This document shows, one piece after another, positions 1-12,000 of a stretch of 64,000 bases of DNA. Location: the NCBI RefSeq assembly GCF_910596095.1, contig NC_056539.1, positions 23,303,001 through 23,367,000 of the forward strand, in the 5' to 3' direction. Positions within the stretch are counted from its first letter, which is position 1. The number at the start of each line of letters is the position of its first letter. A program made the translations under genes and the position numbers. The notes beneath the pieces are model-generated. The model worked only from the letters and a program-made list of their open reading frames with translations. It did not search any database and was not told the origin of the DNA. The DNA is from Thunnus maccoyii (Eukaryota; Chordata; Actinopteri; Scombriformes; Scombridae).

Positions 1-599
1 ACTCGTCCAAGCTGGTGCCACGCAACAGCGGCCAGGAAGTCGGCAGACGGTTACCATAGCGACCTTGCGTAGATGTTTTTTTTTTTTTTCTTTCCTCTCC
101 ATCTTTTATTCTCTTCTTTTTTTTTAATGATGGCGGTGGCTGTTCCGCCTGCGAGCCTGTCTATCTATCTGCTCCAATCAGCCGCTTCGCTCGGCTTCAA
201 GTGTAAGTGCTGTCTCCGGATGGCAATGGAGTGGCAGCAGTGTGTGTGTGTGTGCTTGTGTGTGTGTGTGTGCGCGCGCACTCGTGTGCATGCACATACA
301 CATGTGGGTGAGTATGCATGTGTAGGCTTGGGTAAAAGTGGATTCAGCAGACCAAAAAGCGATTAGTGTGTTAACCCAGTCTTTGTCTCAGCTCGGTTAC
401 CTGTTGCCTTGTTACCGTTATTATGGAAAGAGCCCGTTTAGAGGGCATTAAAAGACGAGCAGGTCTCCGTTACCAGTGGTTTGTTTATTTCTCTCGAGCT
501 GCTCATTTCAGATATGCAGTCTCGCTACAGTGTCATTGATTGTATTATTTCTCTCTTTACTCCCAACCCCCCCACCCCCCCCCCCACCCTCCTCACCAG
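1..599 (+). other. Presumed last intron of nek7
   Basis: No coding exon is recognisable here. The stretch contains a poly-T run near 75-90, a TG microsatellite near 239-280 and, at its right end, a long C-rich pyrimidine tract (about 545-595) ending in CACCAG. That is a strong splice acceptor for the exon beginning at 600. The stretch is therefore read as the 3' part of the final nek7 intron. Confidence 0.6.
239..280. repeat. (TG)n microsatellite
   Basis: An almost uninterrupted TG/GT dinucleotide run with a single TGCTTG break, ending in a short alternating CG stretch. Such purine-pyrimidine alternation is common in fish introns and tends to vary in length. Confidence 0.9.
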
Positions 600-710
600 C
601 TAAGGAAACTGGTAGATATGTGCATCAACCCCGACCCGGAGAAGAGGCCGGACATCACCTACGTGTACGACATTGCCAAACACATGCAGAACATGACACA
701 GGGCAGCTAA
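600..710 (+). CDS. nek7: NEK7-type kinase, final coding exon (partial gene)
   Basis: This is the C-terminal exon of a NIMA-related serine/threonine kinase. After the CACCAG acceptor the frame reads LRKLVDMCINPDPEKRPDI and continues to a TAA at 708-710 (36 residues plus stop). Seen: the end of the kinase domain with the CINPDPEKRP motif (the conserved arginine of subdomain XI), a TYVYDIAKHM helix and a short polar tail. Known: this matches the NEK6/NEK7 group, and the TYVYD-AK wording fits NEK7 better than NEK6. NEK7 acts in mitotic spindle assembly and as a partner of NLRP3. Upstream exons lie outside the window. In mammals NEK7 is a near neighbour of PTPRC, which supports the CD45-like reading of the genes to the right. 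The gene converges on that array. Confidence 0.87.
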   Translation, partial: LRKLVDMCINPDPEKRPDITYVYDIAKHMQNMTQGS

Positions 711-1770
711 GCCCAGAGTTACACACACTATAGCTTGCAGAACACCTCCCCACCTCCTCCCTCGCTTTTCATGCTGGACTCATACACATCTATCAGCTTT
801 TATGTAATAACTTACTCCAGAGCTCCTTGTGATAAGTAGTGCTGTACATGTAACAGATTTTTTTCCAAGGTGGTGGTACAGTATATAACATAACTGACAG
901 TCAAAATCTTTTCTGCCCTAGGAGAAAGATTAAAGAGATTACACTTTTTTGTCAGATGGACCCCCCCCCCCATCCCCTAGACTTCAGTAATGGTACAGCA
1001 CTGAAAATCAGTGTCTATAGCTTTGAAACACATTTCCTCACCGTTCATCAGCTGCTGCTACTAGCAGATGTTATTTAAAGCAGATGTACTGGAAATCTGT
1101 AAAATTAGCCAAAAAAAAAAATGTTATGTGTTACTTCCAAATCTCAAAACAGTTCAATGCAAATATTCTTAAAAAATCTTTGTTTGTAGGCTTTTAGTGG
1201 GTCTCATGAGACCTGTAGCCAGCAAATGGTGCAAAAAAGATGATGGAAACTTTGAAAGCAATTGCAAAAATTTGAGTGTAGAGATTTTCACTCAGTGGCA
1301 GAAAACTGAGAGGCGTAACAGAGTGTTATTGATGGTTGAAGTGTTGTTGTGTTGCACTTTTTACCCTGGTACTGGAAGGCTGGCAGGGTGATCATGTCTA
1401 ATGAATGTATTAGGAAAGGAAGGATCATTTAGAGGGTAGACTAGAGACGTGCTGGGGGGAGAACATGGACACATGTCTCCACAACACTTTGAATGTAAGT
1501 CATTTTGACACCTATGTATTGTCTTTGAAAATTTCAGAATGCCTCTTTTTTGCCAGCCTAGAAGGAGTGGTAGAAACTATAACAAAAGCAGTTTTAAATC
1601 TGCTGTTTACCTTAGTCACTGACACCAAACTATTTCCTCTTTGGTTCAATTTGAACAACATATATTTCTATTAGAGTGTGCGATTTGTCTTGTTTCATTA
1701 TTAGTGATGGTAAATCACAATGAAGACATGAAAAAAATCAAAACACTTAGTTCTCCATCATGGTTGGGTG

Positions 1771-2320
1771 CAGTGGTTCCCAACCTTTTAGGCCTGTGAC
1801 CCCTTGTCACATGTTACATTGTCTACCAGTTAAGTTACAGATCATTGTGTTGATTCATTGTTTATCATTTTGTCCACATAATGTCAGAAAATAGCGAAAA
1901 ATATCCATAAAGCTCTCTTACATCTTCAGATGTCTAGTTTTGTCTGATTAACAGTCCAAAACCCAAAGATATTCAGTTTATCATCATGTTCAACAAAGAA
2001 AAGCAATAAATCATCACATTTGAGAAGCTGAAACCAGCTTTTTTTTAAATTTTGTTTTTGCTTAACAAATGACTAAAACGATTATTCAATTATAAAAATA
2101 GTTGCTGATTAATCTTCTGTCGATGGATTAATAGATAAATCGACTAACCTTGCAGCTCTATAAAGAGGACTTATTTTGTTTTATTTGAATAACTTTTAGA
2201 GGCTTGAGGAGGTAAAACACAGCAATCCACAAGAAATAAAGCAAAAATTTATCTTGCGACCCCTTTGATTAATCCAGCGACCCCTTGTGGGGGTCCTGAC
2301 CCCTAGGTTGGGAACCACTG
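1771..2320. mobile_element. hAT-like MITE with 16-bp terminal inverted repeats
   Basis: The element starts CAGTGGTTCCCAACCT (1771-1786) and ends with the exact reverse complement AGGTTGGGAACCACTG (2305-2320). Both ends are followed inward by C-rich/G-rich motifs (GACCCCTTG type). There is no coding capacity over 550 bp. CAGTGGTTC ends are typical of hAT-Charlie/MER5-like non-autonomous elements. A clear 8-bp target duplication is not visible. Confidence 0.75.
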
Positions 2321-3949
2321 ATCCAGTGGATGCATTTGACCCACCAGAAGGTTAGTCTATTTTGAGGAAATCATGTGATTGTTAATGTTGCTGTGGAAGT
2401 TTGCAGTGTATGTGTCTTGTTAAGTAACAAATATGTTGAAGAGATAGCAGATCCTTGCCTTGTGTTGCCGTCCACGTCATGTGAAAATCACAGCGTGCCT
2501 ACCTAACTTCTGTCCTCAGTTGAGATACCAAAGAGAAAAGTCACACAAAAAGAGAGCAGAGCAGTTTATATATATGTTAAGGTATCTTTTATGTAAAGTA
2601 TATCAATGACTTGTTGTGAAAAAAACAAACAAAAAAACAAGCTCTAATGGGACTCATTTTGTTTTACTGTACATAGCAAAGAAGTTCCTATAGTTTTAAT
2701 ACTGTAGGGTTTTAGTGACTCTTTGGTAATATATATATTTTTTACAGTGAATAGGTTTACACCAGTGTGTCGCAAATGACCAGCACTGACTACCACTGGT
2801 TTACATAATGACAATGATACCGCATGGAAGGTATAGTAAGTAAACAATGATTGGTAATGCTTTATTTCAGTGTCTTATGAATCCTCTTTTAACATTATCA
2901 AATAGCCTGTTAACCGTTCATTGGCGTTATTGTTCATGTATGCCCATGTTTTTCATGTTTTTTTTTAACATTTAATACTCTTTAATATTTGTTATATACA
3001 AATTCAAAGCTTAACGGTGAAAGAAAATGTAAGTTATTTTGTTATGGTTAACAGAATATTTTGATAGTGTGTTTGTAGCAGTTATTTGTCTGAGACTTGC
3101 AAATACAGTGTTTGCAATTTATGTTTGCAGTTGTACTTCTTGTCCTAGATTTTGTTCATTCAAATCACTTTTCTCTCCCACCACAGTAATTTTTTTTTTC
3201 TCCCATTTCATTGATCATCTTAATTATTTATCATGTTCACCCACACTGATGTTTACCTTCTATGACGCTCTCTAAACAGAAGCATTTGTATTGCACCAAA
3301 ACTTTCAGTATTTTGTTGTAATTACAAGGGAGCTATTGCTATTAAGCACTTTTTTTTAGGTATTTTAGTTTTGATGCAAAACAGAACTCCCTCAAGAAAT
3401 TGGTAGTATTTAACAGCAAAATACCAAAAATAGATTCTCCAATGTTTAGGGGCAAATAACCTCTGAAGTTTCAAATGTACTTCTAAGCATATATAACTGA
3501 AACAACGGATACTTTTGTACTGAATTTAAAGATAAGTTTACATTGATCCCTTTCACAATGTCAGATTACCATTGTCAGTTCTAACCTCCCAACAAAGATG
3601 TTATAGATGTTAAATACATGTTTGTTTGTTTTTTATCATCAGAAGATGTCAGAAGACATTGTAGTTGAGTGGAATGTCTTGTCTTGCATATATCTAGCTT
3701 TTCCCCTTGTTGGTTAAGAATTTGTTGATTAAAAACATAACATGCAGTGCAAAGTCAGATTGAATTTCCTGAATACAGATTTGTACATTGAGTGAATTTT
3801 CTGTTAATGTACAGAAAAGGCGATCCAGGTTGTTCTTTAATTCCTCACTAAGGGGTTGTTTAACATATACACTGCTAAGGAATACAGTATGGCCATTCCT
3901 TTATATGATTGTTCTTTGTCTTCATCCAACAAATCACAGTGCTCTACTG

Positions 3950-4215
3950 CAGTGGTTCTCAAACCTTTTCACATCAAGAACCCCTAAACTGACACAAATT
4001 AGACCACAGACCCCCATCTGATTAGATTTTTGCTTTTAGATGTTTTATTACAGAAAGTGTATGAAACCCATGACCAAAATAGTCACATACTCTGTCATTA
4101 TGTTACTTATGGATGGAATTATAGTGAAAATAAATTTTTCCCCTTTTGCTGGGGACCCCCTGGAACCCCCTTATGGACCCCTGGGGGTCCCTGGACCCCA
4201 CTTTGAGAACCACTG
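3950..4215. mobile_element. hAT-like MITE (266 bp)
   Basis: It begins CAGTGGTTCTCAAACC and ends GTTTGAGAACCACTG-like (CTTTGAGAACCACTG), with C/G-rich palindromic blocks inside. The flanks CTCTACTG and ACCTGCTG are a plausible decayed 8-bp target duplication. A nearly identical copy lies at 37310-37575 and a left-truncated one at 18843-19080. All three sit in the same flanking context, so they were multiplied by segmental duplication and not by separate insertion. Confidence 0.75.
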
Positions 4216-4415
4216 ACCTGCTGTGTCTAATTCTTTTACCTCGTTCAGTTTACTTTTCCAAAGGCCCTCTGAAGTTGTTATTGAAGAGTCCAGGGGTTTT
4301 CCTAAAAGTGAAATTAGTAGGCACTATAGGCAATTGGTATTTATTGTATTGGCAGTTTGGTTGTTCTGAACATTTCATGTAAAATCACCATTTGCCTTGT
4401 ATGCTAACTAAATGC

Positions 4416-4421
4416 AATAAA
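4416..4421 (+). promoter_or_regulatory. nek7: Candidate nek7 polyadenylation signal (AATAAA)
   Basis: AATAAA lies in the context TGCAATAAAGC and is followed by a T-rich stretch and a TG-rich stretch. Copies of the same block occur at 19267-19272 and 37767-37772 inside the receptor array, where they no longer follow a nek7 coding exon. Confidence 0.4.
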
Positions 4422-4896
4422 GCTTTCAAATTTCTTTTTGACATGTGCTTGGAGCTCTTACCTGCTTTTAATGGGTAATTTGCATCTCCCATCCAGTTAT
4501 TCAAACAAATCTGAGACACAATGTGTTTTTATTGGACACATATCCTACAGGGCATCACTTGCTTTGCCAAGAAATACAATAATACAAAAGAACACACATG
4601 TGGTAACATTTGTGTGAGGCACAAGAAACACACAAGAGACACCGCAGCAGTTTCAGACCTGCAGCTTCAGACCAGTTGTGTCTTTTGTAAAGAACAAGCC
4701 ACTTTCGAAAGCCAGGCTGTGCCTCTTTGCAAAGTTGTAAATACCAGTGTTAAACAAGTTTAACACTACTTGCATTTCAGCAAAGGTGGGATGTTTCACT
4801 TTGGCACTTAATGGAAAACTGGCAAATTGTAGCAGCTTACTGGTAAGTATCCCTATATAACTTCCATTTTTCTGTCACATTTCTTTTTTAAAAATA

Positions 4897-5060
4897 TTTT
4901 AGAGGGCATTTTTAAGCCTTTATTATAGCAACAGTTTAGAGCAGACAGGAAACGAGGGGGAGAAAGATGGGGAGGTGACATGCATCAAGCTGCTGCCAGA
5001 ATCAAACCACAGATGTTGTGGTTATCTAGCAAGTGTCTTAACCAGTAAGCTACCAGGTCT
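4897..5060 (-). mobile_element. tRNA-derived SINE remnant
   Basis: On the minus strand the right end reads TAGCTTACTGGTTAA, a good Pol III A box, followed about 30 nt later by GGTTTGATTCTGG, a good B box. Then comes a G/A-poor tail with CCTCCCC and TCTCCCCC blocks. This layout is a tRNA-like head plus unrelated body, as in fish SINEs. Related copies lie at 24767-24925, 38217-38382 and 52525-52672. Confidence 0.6.
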
Positions 5061-6062
5061 TACTTTCACTTTTTTTACTAAGAACAAAAAAGCAAATGCT
5101 TGATCCAGTTTTGACTTTAGCATAGCACATTGAAGCTGTTACAAGACATTAATGATCAAAGAGATGATCACAGATGCCTATGTATGGTCAGGATATAATA
5201 CTTCATGTAATATGATTTTATTAGTCTTAGCTTGTCCAAATTTGATGGGATTAAAATGTCAATGAGAATAGGACTGTTCCAGTTGTTGCAAAATGCACAT
5301 TAAAACAATAAAAAAATATCTGTATAATTTAACAAAGACAAATTTAACAAAAACACAATCAGTTTAAGCAAATAGAACAGAGTTAAGCAAGTCAATATCA
5401 ATTCTAAGTGCACTGAGTGCCATTGTTCACAGGTTAAAATGCCAACTATTGAACTTACTGAAGAACTCAGTAAGATGATGATTTGGTAGGCAGCTCCGTC
5501 AGGCCTGCGTTCATCTTCTTTCTTTATGATGCCATTGAGGTACATTGCATAAAATACAACAGAAAATAAGAAAAACAGGAAATACTGCAACTTAGTGTGG
5601 ATACTCATCAAACTGCAGTACATTTCATACTTACTACATAAAAAGGTTTTGTCTAAGTGACTTTAAAACTACAAGTTATATTAAAAGCTATTGTAATACT
5701 GTACACAATACAGAATTCCTGATAATCTTCCTACCATTAACAAGTGACCTAACCTAACCAAACCATAACCTAACAGCTAAAAAAACATCAGTCATTTGCA
5801 GCTGCTGAAAGTAATTGCTGTTTGCTACCTACTACCTGTATCCTGCTGTATATAGTGCATATTCATGTTGCTACATACAGGATGGGTAAACCATATATTT
5901 CATTTTTCACCTCTGTCTTTATCAATGTGATTAAAGAACTGAGTTCAGCTGGAACAACAATAACTCTCCTCTACAGGAAATTAAAACTCATTACAACTGT
6001 AAAACTGGCCAGAGGCAACGTTACAGTCACACTGATGCAGGAGATAAGATGCAAAATTATCC
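5061..6062 (-). other. R1 3' flank with decayed tail exon
   Basis: This matches the tail-exon and 3' UTR region of the other copies but is damaged in two ways. The small exon encoding the EDVNEDVML-type segment is deleted near 5830. The acceptor of the last tail exon (about 5520-5555), TGTAG in the other copies, reads TGTAT and is followed by a one-base loss. The candidate polyadenylation signal present in the other copies is also missing, because the repeated flank is interrupted near 5090. Confidence 0.6.
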
Positions 6063-9000
6063 TTACTGGGAATTTCTGCGCTTCATCATGTAGATTTTGT
6101 AGACGACCCAAAGCACAGCCACAGATGTGAGGATGATGAGGAAGACCAGAAAGCCAATGAGAGCTTTGTCATTGTCTGCAAAATGAGGGTTATGACAAAA
6201 AAATATCAAAGGGGTGGCATTTATATCAAAGATTAAAATGTGCAGAAATTGACATGTATGGTAAGTCTGAATGAAATGTTTTATCTGAGCAATTTATGGC
6301 ATTAATGAAAACCACACATACAGAGAGTGCGAACACGTTCTGTCTTGGTTTTACTGGAGAGGTATCCGTTGAAAGCAACCACCTGAAAAGACAGAGCATC
6401 CCTTTAACTTGGGAATTATGGAACTCATATAAGTATGAGGAATAAACTGAACAACGCTGTTAAATGAAAAAGTAGGATTATACAAACCTTCACTTTGTAG
6501 GTCGTTAAGTAGCTTAGATCTTTGAATGTAAAGTTACATTGGTCTTGTGACTCCATCTTCTGAATCACATCATCATAACTAAGAGTTGCATTGTATAGTT
6601 TCTCAGGTCCACGGAAATTGTTCACATGAGGACAGGTAACTTTAATCACATTATGCTCTGGAACACTTATCGACAACTTGACAATATCGTCTGGTACTGT
6701 AAGAGAGTGAAAAAAACAACATATTTTCCTTTAGATGCAACACTTTATGCTTATTCACAGTTTAAGTGATTGTTGAGTTTAAAATACCAGCAGTTTAATT
6801 TGATTAAGCTCATTAGTGTTACTGTGTTGATTGTCTTGGGCATCAGTATTTCCTTTAAACGATTAATTAATGACTGAATTTTGAAATGGATTTGCGAAAT
6901 TATTTTAAAACAAAATTCAAAAAATCAAAATTTTGCTTTTTGTTATTCCATTTATCCCACACAGCTGTTATGTGTTGGCCGGAGCTGTGTTAGGAGTCTG
7001 GCTAATCAGAGTGCCTGAAACTGGGGTTGTCAGACTGTCACGATCACAGGTTGTCATTTATCCTACTGACTGGTTGTCAAATGTGGCGAAAGTGAGTCTT
7101 AATACGAGCCTGTCAGAGGGCAGAGGCCAAAAAGGGAGTAAAAGTACAGAAGACAGAGAGAGGAGGAGGAAGGAGATACAAACACATGAAGGTTAGCGTG
7201 CTGCCGATAGCAGGGAACTCTATTGTTGAAACCATGATATACAGTGAATGACAGCCCTCATCATTTACATATTTTGGGTTAGCCATGAAGCCAACACTGA
7301 GCTCAGGGCACAGTTGGAGGACACCAGGCCCGACTCCAAACACCCAGTCCAATGAGTCGATGCTGCAGGAAGGAAGGTAAGACCTGCGTCTTTTCTTGTT
7401 CGTTGGCAAACAAAGGTATTCAATATATGTTGTGGCCTGTTCGTAGTTGGTACAACCGTAAGGCTCAGTGGTATTTAAATCACCTAGATTTAACATATTA
7501 TATCCAGAACTACCTGTGTAGTGTCATAAACACATAAGTAAATGGAATAATAAGCACATTTTAAAAGCCTTTAAGTTAAGTTTTTGGCTCCATTTTGAAA
7601 TTTATTGATTACTTCATTTAAATTAAATTGGAAAGACAATACAAGGGAACATATTACTATTTGGCAAATGTATGATTTTTGTATTTTACTTTGAGTTTTT
7701 TTTTTTTTCAAAAATCTATCATCTGATTAAAATTTAACACTAAAAAAAGTTTATAATTACTACTGTACACGACAGCACGTATGCTTCATTTATAAACAGC
7801 TCAGGACTAACTAAAGCTTGTAGATTTCTGCTCACTGAGTCACTGTGAAAAAACACAGAGAATAACCATTGTTGTTGTTATAATTACTGTGTATTTATGA
7901 TACATGTTTTGTACATGGCTCCTATTTCAGTTATGATTGGAGCTACATTATAAAGTTAATTATAATGGTTTGGATGTGTGTGTGATGTATAAAATACATT
8001 TTCTTATATAATATACAGTATACTATATATTGGTATCATTATTATTATTGGTATTGCTATCAGGGAATGAGATGTTTGATTATCAATATTTATCACCATT
8101 TGATTAAAATAAGACAGGACAAGTAATAATATAAAGTACATAATTCCTAATTATCATTATTATTATGATAAAAAAGTCAGATAAATTGCATTTATAATTA
8201 TGATTACTATCCTTTTCTTAAATAACTAAATAATTCATTACAGTAAATCTTGTGTTGAGTTAATGTCCAAAATTGACATAATTCATTTAGAAACCATATT
8301 AAGCATAATTTAATGTAGCTGTTGTTCAAAACGTGATGTCAGTTTTCTCCCCAAATATTCACAGTTTCAGTGCTGTTGTTAAAACTGTTACTTTTACTGG
8401 CTCGTGGTCATCTTAACTTAATATTCAACTATGAACATTATATAATAAATAGCCTTTTTAGCCCTTTTGAACTAAATATGACTTTATGTAAGTGTTGACT
8501 GTAATATTTTCCAAAGACAGTTTGCTGTTTACTTACCTCCAGGCTCAGTTTTATTTGTAACTAACATTGGTTTGGCAACATTCTTGTTGTTGTAGATGGG
8601 TTGGACTTCACAGGTGTAATCGGTGTATGGTTTCAGTCCAGAAAAATTACATGCTCTTCCTGGTTTCTGTTTGTTAACTGTAGATGTAACAGTTTAGTTT
8701 TCATTAGCTGTTTTTGTTGTCCGATTTAATAACAACAGGAACATATAAAGAGATGTAAAAAGACTGAACCTATAGTGAAGAAATATTTGTTGAGTTACCA
8801 TTAACTGACAAGAATATAGATATCTAAATCATCAATGTGTCACTGCGACTGTAGATCACTGACTGGTCCTGCAAGGTAACACTTTTGTATACACTATGTA
8901 CTACATGGCTGACAGACAGAGAATCAACTAATATCACACTTTCTAAAAACTATTTCAAATAAATAACCAGCAAATCATATGAAGTTCAACAATTTTAGCT

Positions 9001-12000
9001 GTAATCACAGTTTCTCATCATGTTGTTCTATGGAAAAAAGGTAATTAAACTCTATCATTTCAATATTATTTCTGTAACATATTTAATGGATTTTATTTTT
9101 TATTAATAACTTGTTCCAAAGTGTGACTTGTCGTTTCATCTCAGCTTATTTACACCTATTATCCCTCAATGTACTAAAATGTGAGCACAGAAGAAAAAAT
9201 GATATACTTGAGGCCAATGGAAGTTTTAAATGTCTTCATTGTATATTTCACTTGTCATATAAACTGACCAGCAAATTAATCTGCAAGACTCCAAAATATA
9301 CATTGAACTAAAATGGAAAAGGTTTTTAAAATTTTACTTACGTTTTGCATGTTTCTTGTCCGATGTTGAACCCACAGGATGACAACTGCAGTCATATGAA
9401 AGCCCATCAAGTTTGGGGACCTCTTGACATTTCTGACTGGTTGTTGTCCAGCTCAACTCAATGGAGGTATTGGTTGAGTCCCTTTGTGTTGCTATATTAA
9501 GATCTGTTGAAACACATCACACATCTTTAACACTGAACTGAGTAATCTGGTCTTTAGTATCTTAGATTACAAGCTTTCATTGCAACAACATACCACAGTC
9601 AATCTTGAACCGGATAGCAGGTGTGTTTTTTATGATGACATCATTTTCCTTGATCTGACCAGTACAGGTGTAGTCTGTGAAAGGCTCCAGCTCAGACACT
9701 TTCTTGGGATTATTGTAAGAATCTGAGGGGACAGAAGGGTGACAACATTTCTCAATCAACTAATATCTGTACCTCAGAATTTAAGATCAGTTTCACAGAG
9801 CTCACAAAGCAATACCTCACCAACACCTCCCTCTCATACCAGAAGACACAATTTATGTCACTGAAGTTATTAGAAAAATATGTTTTTCTACCCCTGCAAA
9901 AATTACTCCACTTTACATCTTCATCTCTTTTACACTATGAGTACAAAACAATGGAAATGCAGATTTGAATCACCATCTTTATCCATGTAAATCTATTTAT
10001 AATGTTGCTGACAAACAAAGTCTCCCTACTTTCAGTCTGACCACTTACCAGAACAAATGTAATCAATGGTGAGATAGATGCAGTTTGGAGGTAAATTTGC
10101 TTCTATTTTTGCAGGAAGTTCAGTGGGAGGAATCAGATTTATTTCATTTGAATTTAAAAATTCAGCTGAAAAAGAGAAAAAAGCACATATAAAACATGAT
10201 GAAAGAAGGTCTACATAACATGCATTTAAAAATACAGGTAGACTATATTATACATACCAGCACTGATGTGTTGAGTGAGACTAAAGTTCACACACTTTTC
10301 TTGAGTGAAGGTTGTAGTCAAATTTGTGCAAATGTCATCATAACCAGGTCTGATACAGAACATTTTATTGTCACTTAGGCATCGCATGGCTGTAAGATTA
10401 TTTATTTGCACAGAGCTGATGTTCCAGTCACTCTTGTAACAAAGATATCCAGGGATGCAGCTGCTACGTTTAATGTCATCTTCAGCTGAAATACAGAAGT
10501 GATGCACAAATGTCTCTCCCATTTTCACTCATTTCTAAAGTTAAAAGAAAAATACAATACAACAGTATGAATTATTTTTACTCACTCATTTCATTTGTCT
10601 TCACTGTAGTTTTACTATCACTGTGGTTACAGATTATTTCTGTGCCAGCATGGTCAAATGTCACATTATGCTCGTAGACAGTACAGGGCTTCAGGTGTCT
10701 GATATACGGTGAGCTTTGATCGAAGTGCTGAACATCAACTTGGCCTTCTTCTTTAACATTTACGGTGTAGGTGTCAAGGGAAGAGTTTATGAACCTGATC
10801 TGGAAGCCAGACTCGTGGGGTGTAACAGTGTAAGAACCTGCACAAACAATACACAGTAAAACCTGTTAGTAAGATGAACCACCTGACATTTATTTTAACC
10901 TTGTTCATACAGGTGTTGAAAATCTACCTGTCTATGCCGAGGATCATTCTGTACACTCCACTTTCAACATATTCATTGTAAAGTAAGAGAGAAATACAAA
11001 CATTAAAACAACATTAGATGGATTATCTTTTAAAGTGATACTCACACTGTGGAGGTGGAGGGGCTGCTGCAGGGGATGGAGGACACATTCAAATGAAATT
11101 AGAAAGGAATAAAAAATACAAAAAACATTAACATTTAGTTACACAACACAAGTAGTTTAAAATACTCCCAAAGCACACTAAAGATAAAGTATGTGCCTTT
11201 AGCTTATAGAGTATTTGTAACCCTTTTATCCACAGTGCGAGTGTATGCACAACACAATCTTATTACAATCCTATATAAATGAAAAAATTCCAACCTTTGG
11301 TGGTAGGAGTCACTGTGGTGTTGGACTGGGTGATTGGAGGTGAGGTCTGAGTTAGAGTGCTGATTGCCTGAGAGACTGTTGGCAATCAGCACTCAGAAGC
11401 ACCAAATAATATCTTTCAGACAATGTCATGTTCAAACTGCCTCCTTACTATCACTACCAGTAACCTACTTGCTCCTGTGAGGGAGAAAGCTGCTATTATC
11501 AGCCCTTATGAAATGTGACTGTTTAAAATCCAAACTTTTTAAAAATACATTTTGTGTTTAAATTCTCCACACTACCTTTGTTTGAGTGAGGGTTTGCCCA
11601 AAACAAAAATAAATACATGTAGATATTGTTACAACTAAATCCTGTGATCCTTGAATCACGTAATTCAAATTATCCAAACTAAACATTCAAAACACATCAA
11701 CATGATAAGGAATACTGATCAAGATTTTTTTTTGTCCCCATACATGGAGAATGCAATGAGATATTCTATTGTTGTAATGTTTCTTCTTTCTTACAGTATA
11801 TCTTGACAAAGAGGATTACCAGAGCAAATCTCATCATCAGTTCAGAAATCAGAAATCTGACTTTGTTTATAACTTGCTGTGTAGGCATTCAGACAAATTA
11901 GACAGAAAGCAAAAACATGAATATATTTCAATATCATGAATGAATACAGAATGAAGCAATATGACTAAATATAATGTGCAGAAACATTATGTGCTGTATG

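Larger units (their letters stand above)
711..4440 (+). other. nek7: Presumptive nek7 3' UTR and flank
   Basis: No convincing coding sequence follows the nek7 stop. The stretch is AT-rich, holds two MITEs (1771-2320 and 3950-4215) and ends at an AATAAA (4416-4421) followed within 20-30 nt by T- and TG-rich sequence, as expected of a cleavage/polyadenylation site. Parts of it reappear near 18665-19290 and 37070-37790, so they travelled with the receptor duplications. The UTR assignment is an inference from position. Confidence 0.45.

Noticed and set aside
72..366. 97-codon frame at the left edge
   Set aside because: Low-complexity poly-Phe and translated TG repeat within a nek7 intron.
5300..5623. 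107-codon minus-strand frame in the R1 3' flank
   Set aside because: It is one frame of the decayed tail exon plus UTR; low-complexity hydrophobic run without a start in context.
7113..7496. 127-codon minus-strand open frame in an R1 intron
   Set aside because: No family features, no counterpart in the other copies, and it lies in an R1-specific segment.
10196..10378. Plus-strand open frames starting MMKEGLH/MMKGGLH, repeated in R1, R3, R4 and R5
   Set aside because: They are antisense to the second cysteine-rich exon, whose minus-strand frame has proper splice borders and conserved cysteines; the plus frames are shadows.
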